From Kistimonas scapharcae (lineage in GTDB: Bacteria > Pseudomonadota > Gammaproteobacteria > Pseudomonadales > Endozoicomonadaceae): DNA of 64,000 nt. The position numbers and the translations under genes were made by a program. The first letter of the stretch is position 1. Each line of letters opens with the position of its first letter. The notes beneath the pieces are model-generated. The model searched no databases, had not been told where the DNA came from, and saw only the letters and a list, made by a program, of their open reading frames with translations. Positions 25,939-35,289 of this stretch are shown here, piece by piece. The DNA lies in NCBI RefSeq assembly GCF_039540975.1, contig NZ_BAABFL010000478.1, forward strand, positions 1 through 64,000. The letters run 5' to 3'.

Positions 25939-28900
25939 CTACTCGGCGCCGTCCGTTTTTTGCTGCAACCAGAGCTTCAACATGGCCACCATCTTTTCCA
26001 TATCAATCGGCTTGGTCATATAGTCATTGGCGCCGGCTTCAATACACTTCGCCCGGTCATCGGACATCGCCTTCGCCGTCAGTGCAATCACCGGCAGGTT
26101 CTTGAAGCGGGGATGAGCCCTGATCCGGCGGGTGGCTTCATACCCATCCATCACCGGCATCATGATATCCATCAATACCAGTTCTACATCCGGTTCTTTT
26201 TCCAGTTGCTGTAGCGCCAGCTCACCATTGTCAGCCAGCACTATTTCCAGATGGTATTTCTGCAGGGCCTTGGACAGGGCGAAAGTATTACGCAGATCAT
26301 CATCCACCAGCAGTATCTTGCGGCCTTTCAGGGCACTGTCATCAACCGCTGCCGGCTTCGCCACCGGTTTTTTGGGTTTCCCGGGCTGAATACTGTGCAG
26401 GAAGAGATTGACCTCATCGACCAGGCGATCTTCAGAATGCTCGCCTTTCATAACCATGGTACCGGCGAACTCTGCCAGCTCCCGGTGTTCTTCACGATCA
26501 ATTTCCCGCGATGTATTGATAATGACCTGGGGCATGCTTTCCCCCAGCTGATCATGCAATTCATGCAGCAATGCCGTGCCATCTTCATCCGGAAGATCAA
26601 TATCAATGACAAGGCAGTGGTACTGTGTTTTTTTCAGTGCTTCTCTCAAGTCATGGCCATTGACCACCACATCAGTTTCAATATCCCGACTTTCCAGCAT
26701 GGCAATGGTTTTTTCACGACTCTCTTCATCAGCATCTATGATCAGGACTTTTTGTATTTCATGCGCGCGCTTCTTCTCCAGCTTGCCAAAGAGGTTATGC
26801 AGCTGCTCTTCAGAAACGGGTTTCTTTAATAGTGCCGTCGCGCCTTTGCGTAATAGAGAACTATCCAGTTCACGCCCTGAAATGATATGAACGGGCATGT
26901 TGTGATTCCCGGTTTGCTGTTTCAGCAGCTCAAGAACGTGTTCACCCTCCATATCAGGCAAACCAAGATCCAGAATGACCGCCTGGGGATGCACTTTCTG
27001 GGCAATCTCAAGCGCATCTTTGCCTGAATGCGCGGTCATGCATTCATAGCCTGAGCTCTCGGCGACTTTTTTCAGTACAGCCGCAAATGTCTTGTCGTCT
27101 TCCACAATCAGCAAAGGCCGGTCAGAACCGTCTGGCTTCATTTCAACCGGTTGGGCACTGGCTGTTTTCTCTGTTGAAACCGTTGCGATGGCTGGCGAGT
27201 CATTCGACTCAGGCAACGCTATCATGTCCTCATCCCTATCAACGTCGGAAGTCTCATCGTCCGCTGCCTGTCTAGGCATATCCGCCAGATATAGCGTGAA
27301 GGTCGCCCCCTTGCCGGCCTCACTGGTGATTTGCATCTCACCGCCCAGCAATACGGACATTTCACGGGAGATAGAAAGACCCAGTCCGGTTCCGCCATAT
27401 TTCCGGCTCGTAGACCCATCCGCCTGCTGGAACGCTTCAAATATCGCGGCCTGTTTCTCTGGCGGGATACCGATACCGGTATCTTTCACAGCAAAGCCAA
27501 TCACATATTGACTGTTCTGGAGGTTTTCACTGGTAAACTGAACGTCATCCCCTGGTTTAAAAATCCGCAACGTGACACTACCTTCTTCCGTGAACTTGAT
27601 TGCGTTGGACAACAGATTCTTAAGGACCTGCATTAAACGCTGGCCATCCGAATGGATATAGTCCGGCAGGCCGGGGTCACAGGTCACGATATAATCAAGT
27701 CCCTTGTTTTCAGCGACAGCACTGAACTGATCCCGCATCTGACGCTCAACCGATTCCAGCAACACATCTTCCAGATTCAGGATCAGCTTACCGGCTTCAA
27801 CCTTGGAGAGATCGAGAATATCATTAATCAGGTTGAGCAGATCATGGCCCACCTTATCAATAACCTGCGCCGATTCCACCTCATCCTCAGACAGGTTGCC
27901 CTCATCGTTGTCCGCCAGCATCCTGGCCAGAATCAGCATGCTATTGAGGGGCGTTCTCAGCTCATGGGACATGTTGGCGAGAAACTCTGACTTATAGCGG
28001 CTTGCTTCCTCCAGCTCTTTCGCCTTGGTTTCCAGACTGAGACGTGACTCTTCAATTTCCGCATTCTTGATTTCAATCTCGGCTTTTTGCCGGAACAGGG
28101 ATTCCGTCTTTTCCTCCAGCTCCGTATTGGCCCGCTGCAGCTCCTCACTCTGACTTTTCAACTCTTCTTCAGACTCCCTGAGGATCCGGGTCTGATGTTC
28201 CAGTTCCTGGTTCGCCGTGCGTAAATCATCCTGTTGCTTGGTCAGCGCCTCAGTCTGGCGTGTGGTTTGCTCCAGCAGCTCCTGAACCCGCTCCCGCGCC
28301 TGTACACGGTTCAAAACAATGGCAATGCTTTCCAGCGACGCATCAATAAACTGCTGGGCACGATCATCAATATTGCCCAGCAGCCCAAACTCCAATACGC
28401 CTTTCACATTGTCATCGAACACTATCGGGATAACCAATACGCGGTCAGGTTGGCTGGAGCCCAAACCTGAGGCAATAGGGAAATAGTCATCCGGCACATT
28501 GACATACATTGTCTGCCGGTCTTCGGCCGCCTGCCCCGGCAATCCCTCCCCGATGACAAAGGACACTGGATGTGCACTGGACATGGTGTAAGCATAACTG
28601 CCCATCATCACCAGTCGGTTTCGTTCCGTCAGCACGTACATGGCGCCCACCTGAAAGCGCAGGTAACGGCACATGAAACTCAAGGTATTCTGGCAGAGCT
28701 CGGTAATTGACAGTTCACCCCGTAACGCCTCGTTCAAGCCGGTGATTCCACTCTGCAGCCAGTTCCTGGCTTCATTTTCAGCGCTGACCCGTCGCAGCTG
28801 CTCGGTCATAATGCTGAAACTTCGACTCAACTGCCCAATTTCATTCTGCTGATCAATCACTTCCCCTTTAACGTACTCCCCCGAGGCAACACGGTTTACC

Positions 28901-30135
28901 CAGCCATTGATCCTGACCAGCGGCTGCGCAATCCGGCGCGTCGATATCATGGAAATCAGGAGCACAACAAGGCTGGTAATCACCAACACTGTAAAAAACT
29001 GGTTCCTGAACCGGGTGACAGGCATTAACGCATCATCCAGGTTCACTTCGGTCAACAGAACCATGGGGGTTCCCATGATCTCCATATGCCGGTAAACCCC
29101 GAGCACCATATCGCCTCGGTAGTTACTGTATGTCTTGATATGGGCTATGGGTGTGCCATCATTCATATCTTCCAGAATGTCATCATCACTCTCATGGTCG
29201 TGCTCATCATCATTCATGACCGCATGATTGTGTTTCTCTCCATGCTCATCCCGGCGGCTCCTGTACTCGGTAAGATGCTCGAGCGATTCCGTATATTCGC
29301 CACTAACAGGGTCAATATGATTCAGCCAGTCCACCACAGCGGCTGTATTAATTCGCTGCCCATAGAACAGACCTTCCTCTTCCGCCCAGAAGCGAACCTT
29401 CCCATCCACGCCTACAATGTACGATGATACATGGTCACCGGTATCCACTCCCTGGTGGAGTAGCAGTTTGAGATCATCTTGAGACCGCGTTTGCACCGCA
29501 ATCGTACCGGCGACTTCCCGCTCTTCATTGATCAGTGGCATGACAAAAAAGCTGACGACTTCGCCGCCTAACGGCTCATAAGGTTCCAGATCGGAATAAT
29601 GCGGCTCACCGGATTCCAGCACCTGTTTGACGCTAGTGCTCAACCGGGTATCGGACAGGACACCATCAAACAGGTTTTCACCCAGATCCCGGTATTTATG
29701 AATGGTATAGAGAACGTTGCCTTTCTCATCAATCAACAGAATATCGGAGTATTTGAAGAAATAGAGGAAATCCACAAATTCACGGGCATGCCAGTCCACG
29801 ACTTCCTGGTACTGGATACCGGCAAGGTACTCCCTCAGGGGAAGATCGGAGATTTCCCAGCTGCTTTTCAGATCCAGAAGGAAGTCCGTTGCCTGTCCCG
29901 CCCGAAAGAACAGGTTGGTAATGACGCTGTCATGGTAATTATTGATTTGCCGGGACAGGAGCAGGTTCACATGGGCGAGTTCATCATGCTTGTTACGGAT
30001 GATACTGTTGCTGGCATTGTTGTATTCGATCAGCCCCACGATCGTCAGCGGTAACAAGGACAAACCGATAAACCAGGCCAGCAATGTACGTCCCAGCCCT
30101 TTGCGGTAGGTGTTCCAGTCATCCTTGCGCTTCAT
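25939..30135 (-). CDS. Large hybrid histidine kinase with three receivers (1398 aa)
   Basis: Order: membrane segment (about 18-36), periplasmic dCache-like sensor (about 40-370) with a His/Asp-rich insert (293-332, DEHGEKHNH...DDEHDHESDDD), second membrane segment (about 378-398), HAMP (about 400-450), GAF (about 460-610), coiled coil (610-715), HisKA with SHELRTPLN (His724), HATPase (about 825-955, DTGIGIP, GGTGLGLSI), then receivers with acceptors Asp1056, Asp1178 and Asp1323. The third receiver (MDIMMPVMDGYEA, TKPID) is canonical. The first and second are usable but atypical (LDLGLPDMEG, IDIDLPDEDG). It is first in the operon with CheR, CheB and the GGDEF-EAL regulator and is the likely sensor of that system. 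Signal unknown. Confidence 0.93.
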   Translation of the reverse strand: MKRKDDWNTYRKGLGRTLLAWFIGLSLLPLTIVGLIEYNNASNSIIRNKHDELAHVNLLLSRQINNYHDSVITNLFFRAGQATDFLLDLKSSWEISDLPLREYLAGIQYQEVVDWHAREFVDFLYFFKYSDILLIDEKGNVLYTIHKYRDLGENLFDGVLSDTRLSTSVKQVLESGEPHYSDLEPYEPLGGEVVSFFVMPLINEEREVAGTIAVQTRSQDDLKLLLHQGVDTGDHVSSYIVGVDGKVRFWAEEEGLFYGQRINTAAVVDWLNHIDPVSGEYTESLEHLTEYRSRRDEHGEKHNHAVMNDDEHDHESDDDILEDMNDGTPIAHIKTYSNYRGDMVLGVYRHMEIMGTPMVLLTEVNLDDALMPVTRFRNQFFTVLVITSLVVLLISMISTRRIAQPLVRINGWVNRVASGEYVKGEVIDQQNEIGQLSRSFSIMTEQLRRVSAENEARNWLQSGITGLNEALRGELSITELCQNTLSFMCRYLRFQVGAMYVLTERNRLVMMGSYAYTMSSAHPVSFVIGEGLPGQAAEDRQTMYVNVPDDYFPIASGLGSSQPDRVLVIPIVFDDNVKGVLEFGLLGNIDDRAQQFIDASLESIAIVLNRVQARERVQELLEQTTRQTEALTKQQDDLRTANQELEHQTRILRESEEELKSQSEELQRANTELEEKTESLFRQKAEIEIKNAEIEESRLSLETKAKELEEASRYKSEFLANMSHELRTPLNSMLILARMLADNDEGNLSEDEVESAQVIDKVGHDLLNLINDILDLSKVEAGKLILNLEDVLLESVERQMRDQFSAVAENKGLDYIVTCDPGLPDYIHSDGQRLMQVLKNLLSNAIKFTEEGSVTLRIFKPGDDVQFTSENLQNSQYVIGFAVKDTGIGIPPEKQAAIFEAFQQADGSTSRKYGGTGLGLSISREMSVLLGGEMQITSEAGKGATFTLYLADMPRQAADDETSDVDRDEDMIALPESNDSPAIATVSTEKTASAQPVEMKPDGSDRPLLIVEDDKTFAAVLKKVAESSGYECMTAHSGKDALEIAQKVHPQAVILDLGLPDMEGEHVLELLKQQTGNHNMPVHIISGRELDSSLLRKGATALLKKPVSEEQLHNLFGKLEKKRAHEIQKVLIIDADEESREKTIAMLESRDIETDVVVNGHDLREALKKTQYHCLVIDIDLPDEDGTALLHELHDQLGESMPQVIINTSREIDREEHRELAEFAGTMVMKGEHSEDRLVDEVNLFLHSIQPGKPKKPVAKPAAVDDSALKGRKILLVDDDLRNTFALSKALQKYHLEIVLADNGELALQQLEKEPDVELVLMDIMMPVMDGYEATRRIRAHPRFKNLPVIALTAKAMSDDRAKCIEAGANDYMTKPIDMEKMVAMLKLWLQQKTDGAE

Positions 30136-30682
30136 ACTCGGTTTCCAGAAAGCCTTTTTCTACGGATTAATAGCCTTCTCTGGTTATCGGCATGGAAGCA
30201 CCTGTCTACAGCCTGCAGTGATAGCGCGTTCTTACCCTGTCTGATTCATGCGCTTTGTCAAAAATCCTGCGGTTTATGCCTGTTTTGAGACAACTGAAAC
30301 CACAAATATCTATTTCTGGACTTGCCAGCCTTCCCGACAAACCGATATATTGCTGCCAAGCCCTTAAATAACAATAAAAAAGCCCCTTTAGATAAGGATT
30401 TTCCAACCGGGTGCAACCTTAAGTCTGTCGAACAAAGGCAGGCGGCCGCTGCCTGCAGCGCAAAAGGATGCCGGTATTGATAGTCTTGACTGGGGGGACA
30501 GTTGCCCATCGGCAGTGATCCACACCTGAATCGCTGTAGTGCCAGAATCATGGCGCTCCTGCAGTACTCCCACCCCAAGAACCGGATCAGTGAACACTGA
30601 TCTCACCGGCCCCTTTTCGTCAAATTCAGGCAGAGAAGAACGTAAAAACATTAACAACGATAACGGGTTAAGGCGATACAGA
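30136..30682. other. Non-coding region upstream of oppA
   Basis: About 550 bp lie between two divergent genes and should contain the opp promoter and leader. A short hairpin (GCAGGC / GCCTGC, 30438-30456) is visible. I see no clear promoter boxes, no RNA gene and no supported ORF; ORFs here run antisense to oppA. Confidence 0.4.
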
Positions 30683-32326
30683 ATGAAAAAGACGCTACTA
30701 ACAAGCCTGATTCTGGCCACTTCGGCGACGCTGGCGGCTCTGCCGCTGACCGCTGCCCAGGCCGCTGAAGTGCCTGCCGGTGTCAAGCTGGCCAAGGTGC
30801 AGGAACTGGTTCGGGGGAATGGTGCGGAACCGGCATCGCTGGATCCGCAGAAGATTGAAGGCTCTCCGGGCTCCCGTATTGCCAAGGATCTTTTTGAGGG
30901 GCTCGTGTCTCAGGATGCCAATGGCAATATCATCCCGGCGGTTGCCGAGTCCTGGGAAGCATCACCGGATAACAAGGTCTTTACCTTCAAGCTCCGTAAA
31001 GACGCCCGCTGGTCTAATGGTGAACCCGTCACTGCCCATGATTTTGTCTATGGTTTCCAGCGTGCCGTGGATCCCAAGCTGGCGTCACCTTACGCTTGGT
31101 ACATGCAGATTCCCGGTATTGTGAACGCGGACGCCATTATCGATGGCAAGAAAGCGCCTGATTCATTGGGTGTTGCCGCACTGGACGACCATACCTTCCA
31201 GGTCACTCTGAATAAGCCAATTCCGTTCTTCGTCAAACTGCTGGCACACCAGACCACCTTCCCGGCACCGCACAAGACCATCGAGAAATACGGTGAAACC
31301 TGGACCAAGCCCGGCCATATGGTGTCTAACGGCGCTTACACCCTGAAATCCTGGATCGTCAATGAACGTATTGTGCTGGAGCGTAATACCCAGTACTGGA
31401 ACAACGCCAAGACCGTTATCGACAAGGTTTCCTACCTGCCTATTGAATCCGAGAACGCCGAACTTAGCCGCTATCGTGCCGGCGAAGTCGAAATGACCAA
31501 TGGCAGCACCCCGATTCCACTGGAACACTTCAAGAAGCTCCAGAAGGAAATTCCGGATGAAATCCGCGTTAGCCCACAGATCGGTACTTACTACTACGAG
31601 TTCAACAACCGTCGTGCGCCGTTCAGTGATGCCCGGGTCAGAAAAGCCCTTTCCTACACCATCAACCGTGAAGCCATCGCCAACTTTGTCGTCGGTCAGG
31701 GTGAAAAGCCCACTTACAGCTTCACGCCGGATAACGTCAACAGTTTCGTCAAACCTGATCTGAACTGGGAAAACCTCAGCTATGACCAGCGTGTCGAGGC
31801 AGCCCGAAAGCTGCTGAGCGAAGCCGGCTACGACAAATCCAATCCGCTGGAAGTGACAATGCTCTACAACACCAGCGATGCCCACAAGAAAGTTGCCATT
31901 GCCATCGCCCAGATGTGGAAAAAGGCTCTTGGCGTCAAAGTCACCCTGGAAAACCAGGAATGGAAAACCTTCCTCGATACCCGTCGCGAAGGCAGGTTTG
32001 ATGTTTCCCGCGCCGGCTGGATCGGTGACTACAATGAAGCCTCAACCATGCTCAGCCTGCTGATGACAGAAAACGGCAACAACTATGCCCGCTGGAGCAA
32101 CACCGAGTATGACAACCTGCTGAACAAGGCCATGACGGTTGCTGACGAGAGCCAGCGTGCTGAACTCTACCAGCTGGCCGAACAGCTGATTGCCGAGGAA
32201 ATGCCGGTAGCGCCGGTTTACCAGTATGTCACGGGCCGCCTGGTGAAAAGCTACGTTGGTGGCTACCCCATGAATAACCCGGAAGACAATGTACTGGCCA
32301 AAGATCTTTACATCATGGCCCACTGA
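30683..32326 (+). CDS. oppA: Periplasmic oligopeptide-binding protein OppA
   Basis: This is the substrate-binding component of the peptide importer (SBP family 5). The ATG at 30683 starts a clean signal peptide (MKKTLLTSLILATSATLAAL...AAQA) and has AAGG 9 bases upstream; the longer open frame upstream is not used. Signatures are EPASLDPQK, LFEGLVSQD, PAVAESWE, TFKLRKDARWSNGEPVTA, GAYTLKSW, and the OppA-specific AGWIGDYNEASTML. At 547 residues it is the usual size. It is the first gene of oppABCDF, and a stable hairpin after it (32351-32373) probably gives it higher expression than the permease genes. Confidence 0.95.
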   Translation: MKKTLLTSLILATSATLAALPLTAAQAAEVPAGVKLAKVQELVRGNGAEPASLDPQKIEGSPGSRIAKDLFEGLVSQDANGNIIPAVAESWEASPDNKVFTFKLRKDARWSNGEPVTAHDFVYGFQRAVDPKLASPYAWYMQIPGIVNADAIIDGKKAPDSLGVAALDDHTFQVTLNKPIPFFVKLLAHQTTFPAPHKTIEKYGETWTKPGHMVSNGAYTLKSWIVNERIVLERNTQYWNNAKTVIDKVSYLPIESENAELSRYRAGEVEMTNGSTPIPLEHFKKLQKEIPDEIRVSPQIGTYYYEFNNRRAPFSDARVRKALSYTINREAIANFVVGQGEKPTYSFTPDNVNSFVKPDLNWENLSYDQRVEAARKLLSEAGYDKSNPLEVTMLYNTSDAHKKVAIAIAQMWKKALGVKVTLENQEWKTFLDTRREGRFDVSRAGWIGDYNEASTMLSLLMTENGNNYARWSNTEYDNLLNKAMTVADESQRAELYQLAEQLIAEEMPVAPVYQYVTGRLVKSYVGGYPMNNPEDNVLAKDLYIMAH

Positions 32327-32350
32327 CCCCTGACACACTCTGCACAGCTC

Positions 32351-32373
32351 CCCCTTCCCTGGCCGGGAAGGGG
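32351..32373 (+). promoter_or_regulatory. Stable intercistronic hairpin oppA-oppB
   Basis: CCCCTTCCC pairs perfectly with GGGAAGGGG around the 5-base loop TGGCC. No T-run follows. Such hairpins after binding-protein genes commonly protect the upstream mRNA or attenuate transcription, raising the binding protein over the permease. Confidence 0.7.
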
Positions 32374-32434
32374 CCTGACTCCCCAATCGGTCTGTCATGG
32401 ATACGGGGCATGTGCTGCCTGACAAGGTCACTGT

Positions 32435-33358
32435 ATGCTGAAATTCATCATCAAGCGTCTGGCGATTGCCATACCGACGTTACTGGTACTGATCACCATT
32501 TCATTCTTCCTGATGCAAATGGCGCCCGGTAGCCCGTTCACCGGGGAGCGCGCCCTGCCGCCGGAGATCCTTAAAAATATCGAGGCCAAGTACCACCTCG
32601 ACAAACCCCTCTACCAGCAATATTTCTACTACCTGCGGGATCTTGCCCACGGCGATCTCGGCCCTTCCTTTAAATACAAGGATTACACGGTCAACGAGCT
32701 GGTCGCACAGAGTTTCCCGGTATCCCTGAAAATCGGGGTTGCAGCCTTTATCGTGACGGTACTGGTCGGTGTTGGCGCCGGAACACTCGCGGCACTCAAA
32801 CAAAACAGCTGGCTGGATTACCTGGTCATGTCGCTGGCAATGACGGGCGTTGTGCTGCCCTCATTCGTGATAGCGCCACTGCTGGTGCTGGTGTTTGCGG
32901 TCACACTCCACTGGTTACCTGCCGGCGGCTGGCATGATGGCAGCTGGCAATACATGGTGCTGCCGGTAACGGCCATGGCGATTCTCTATATTGCCGCCAT
33001 CGCCCGGATTCAGCGCAGTAGCCTGATCGAAGTACTGAACAGTAACTTCATCCGGACCGCCAAAGCCAAGGGGCTGCCCTTTCATCACATCATCCTGCGA
33101 CACGCCCTGCGTCCGTCGCTGCTGCCAGTGGTGTCGTATATGGGGCCGGCGTTTGTCGGGATTATCACAGGTTCCGTGGTTATTGAGACGGTGTTTGGTC
33201 TCCCCGGTGTCGGCCAGCACTTTGTCAACGGTGCACTCAACAGGGATTACTCCCTGGTACTCGGACTAACCATCATCATCGGCGCACTGACCATCCTGTT
33301 CACAGCGATTGTCGATATTCTCTACGCCGTGATTGATCCCAAGATACGCTATGAGTGA
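32435..33358 (+). CDS. oppB: Oligopeptide ABC permease OppB
   Basis: An inner-membrane permease with six hydrophobic segments, 307 residues, very close to E. coli OppB. Signatures are the N-terminal MLKFIIKRLAIAIPTLLVL, the MAPGSPFTGERALPPE segment, and the EAA loop IRTAKAKGLPFHHIILRHALRP that touches the ATPases. AAGG precedes the ATG. It is followed by oppC after 6 bp. Confidence 0.95.
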   Translation: MLKFIIKRLAIAIPTLLVLITISFFLMQMAPGSPFTGERALPPEILKNIEAKYHLDKPLYQQYFYYLRDLAHGDLGPSFKYKDYTVNELVAQSFPVSLKIGVAAFIVTVLVGVGAGTLAALKQNSWLDYLVMSLAMTGVVLPSFVIAPLLVLVFAVTLHWLPAGGWHDGSWQYMVLPVTAMAILYIAAIARIQRSSLIEVLNSNFIRTAKAKGLPFHHIILRHALRPSLLPVVSYMGPAFVGIITGSVVIETVFGLPGVGQHFVNGALNRDYSLVLGLTIIIGALTILFTAIVDILYAVIDPKIRYE

Positions 33359-33364
33359 TTGCTG

Positions 33365-34303
33365 ATGTCGTTAATGAATAACAAGTCCGATCCCATACTC
33401 AATACCGGCGCCATGGAAGCATTGGCGGACAAACTCTCTCCTTCGATCGAAATCGAAGGCCGCAGTCTCTGGGCGGATGCCCGGGCTCGATTCCTGCGAA
33501 ACCGGGCTGCCATTGCCAGTCTGGTGATTCTTGCCCTGATCGGCCTGCTGGTGATCTTCGGCCCCATGCTCAGTCCATACAGTTACGACGAAATTGACTG
33601 GGCCAATATGTCAGTTCCCCCTGCTCTGGATAACAGTCATTGGTTCGGTACTGACAGTCTGGGGCGTGACCTGTTCGTCCGCACCCTGATGGGCGGCAGA
33701 ATCTCCTTCATGGTCGGTATCATGGGCGCGCTGGTTGCGGTGCTGATTGGTACGCTGTATGGCGCCATCGCCGGTTTCAGTGGCGGCAGGACGGACAGCA
33801 TCATGATGCGAATCCTGGAAATTCTTCAGTCTTTCCCGTTCATGTTCCTGGTCATCCTGATGGTGACGTTCTTCGGTCGTTCCATCCTGCTGATTTTCAT
33901 CGCCATCGGTGCGGTATCCTGGCTGGATATGGCACGGATCGTTCGCGGCCAGACCCTGAGTCTGAAAAACAAGGAATTTATTGAAGCCGCGAGAGTCTGT
34001 GGAACCCCCACCCATCGTATGATCCTGCAGCATATCGTGCCCAATGTTCTGGGTATTGTGGTGGTGTATGCATCTTTGCTGGTACCGGGCATGATTCTGT
34101 TTGAATCCTTCCTCAGTTTCCTGGGACTCGGCGTTCAGGAACCCATGACCAGCTGGGGAGCCTTGGTCAACGAAGGTGCCCAGGCCATGGAAGTTGCCGC
34201 CTGGCAGCTGGCGTTTCCTGTCGCCTTCCTGGTGATAACCCTGTTCTGTTTCAATTTCGTGGGTGACGGTCTGCGCGACGCCCTGGATCCCAAAGACCGT
34301 TGA
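33365..34303 (+). CDS. oppC: Oligopeptide ABC permease OppC
   Basis: The second permease subunit. The cytosolic N-terminus with IEIEGRSLWADARARFLRNRAA is typical of OppC, and the EAA loop is FIEAARVCGTPTHRMILQHIVPN. FNFVGDGLRDALDPKDR ends the protein as in E. coli. The start at ATG 33365 is chosen over a TTG at 33359; ATG 33374 is also possible because none has a strong ribosome site. It ends where the oppD leader begins. Confidence 0.94.
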   Translation: MSLMNNKSDPILNTGAMEALADKLSPSIEIEGRSLWADARARFLRNRAAIASLVILALIGLLVIFGPMLSPYSYDEIDWANMSVPPALDNSHWFGTDSLGRDLFVRTLMGGRISFMVGIMGALVAVLIGTLYGAIAGFSGGRTDSIMMRILEILQSFPFMFLVILMVTFFGRSILLIFIAIGAVSWLDMARIVRGQTLSLKNKEFIEAARVCGTPTHRMILQHIVPNVLGIVVVYASLLVPGMILFESFLSFLGLGVQEPMTSWGALVNEGAQAMEVAAWQLAFPVAFLVITLFCFNFVGDGLRDALDPKDR

Positions 34304-34314
34304 TGGAGTACCCG

Positions 34315-35289
34315 ATGAGTTTGCTGGATGTCACAGATCTGCGAGTCCACTTTTCAACCCCGGACGGGGAAGTGACTGCGGTTAACAATCTGAACTTTTC
34401 TCTCAAAGCGGGTGAAACCCTGGGGATTGTCGGTGAGTCAGGTTCAGGCAAGAGCCAGACGGCTTTTGCCATCATGGGACTGCTGGCCAAAAACGGTCGG
34501 ACAATGGGCTCCGCCAAATTTGAAGGCGAGGAAATCCTGAATCTGCCGGAGAAAGTACTCAACAAAATCCGGGGCGAGAAAATTGCCATGATTTTCCAGG
34601 ATCCCATGACCTCCCTGAACCCTTACATGAAGGTCGGCAAGCAGCTGATGGAAGTCCTGATGCTGCACAAAGGCATGAGCAAAGACGCTGCGTTTGCTGA
34701 ATCCGTCAGAATGCTGGACGCGGTCAAAATGCCTGAAGCCCGCAAACGGATGGCGATGTACCCCCATGAGTTTTCGGGGGGTATGCGACAGCGGGTCATG
34801 ATTGCCATGGCATTGCTGTGCCAACCCAAACTCCTGATTGCCGATGAGCCGACAACCGCATTGGACGTCACGGTACAGGCACAGATCATGGCGCTGCTCA
34901 ACGAGCTGAAGCAAGACTTCAATACGGCCATCATCATGATCACCCATGACCTGGGCGTGGTCGCAGGTATCTGTGACAAAGTACTGGTCATGTATGCCGG
35001 CCGTACCATGGAGTATGGCTCCACCCGGGATATTTTCTATACCCCCGAGCACCCGTACACGATTGGTCTATTGGAATCCATTCCCCGCATTGACAGCAGC
35101 GATACCACACTACCTACCATCCCCGGCAACCCTCCTAACCTGCTCAGACTACCCGAAGGGTGTCCATTCCAGGATCGCTGCCCTCATGTCATGACGGAAT
35201 GCAGACAAACAACACCTGCACTGGTTACCCACGGCGAACGTCAAAAAGCCTGCTACTGGACCCATAATACGACGGAGGATGTCTTATGA
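34315..35289 (+). CDS. oppD: Oligopeptide ABC ATPase OppD
   Basis: A cytoplasmic ATPase of the importer. Walker A is GESGSGKSQT, the signature is FSGGMRQRVMIAMAL, Walker B is LLIADEPTTALDVT, and the H-loop is MITHDLGVV. The C-terminal oligopeptide-transporter extension holds the FeS-type cysteine pattern CPFQDRCPHVMTEC...C. The ATG at 34315 has GGAG 6 bases upstream, better than the TTG and ATG a few codons earlier. It overlaps oppF by 4 bp. Confidence 0.95.
   Translation: MSLLDVTDLRVHFSTPDGEVTAVNNLNFSLKAGETLGIVGESGSGKSQTAFAIMGLLAKNGRTMGSAKFEGEEILNLPEKVLNKIRGEKIAMIFQDPMTSLNPYMKVGKQLMEVLMLHKGMSKDAAFAESVRMLDAVKMPEARKRMAMYPHEFSGGMRQRVMIAMALLCQPKLLIADEPTTALDVTVQAQIMALLNELKQDFNTAIIMITHDLGVVAGICDKVLVMYAGRTMEYGSTRDIFYTPEHPYTIGLLESIPRIDSSDTTLPTIPGNPPNLLRLPEGCPFQDRCPHVMTECRQTTPALVTHGERQKACYWTHNTTEDVL

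Noticed and set aside
30388..30885. 165-residue ORF on the minus strand across the oppA start
   Set aside because: It is antisense to the oppA signal peptide and leader, has no family features and no ribosome site.
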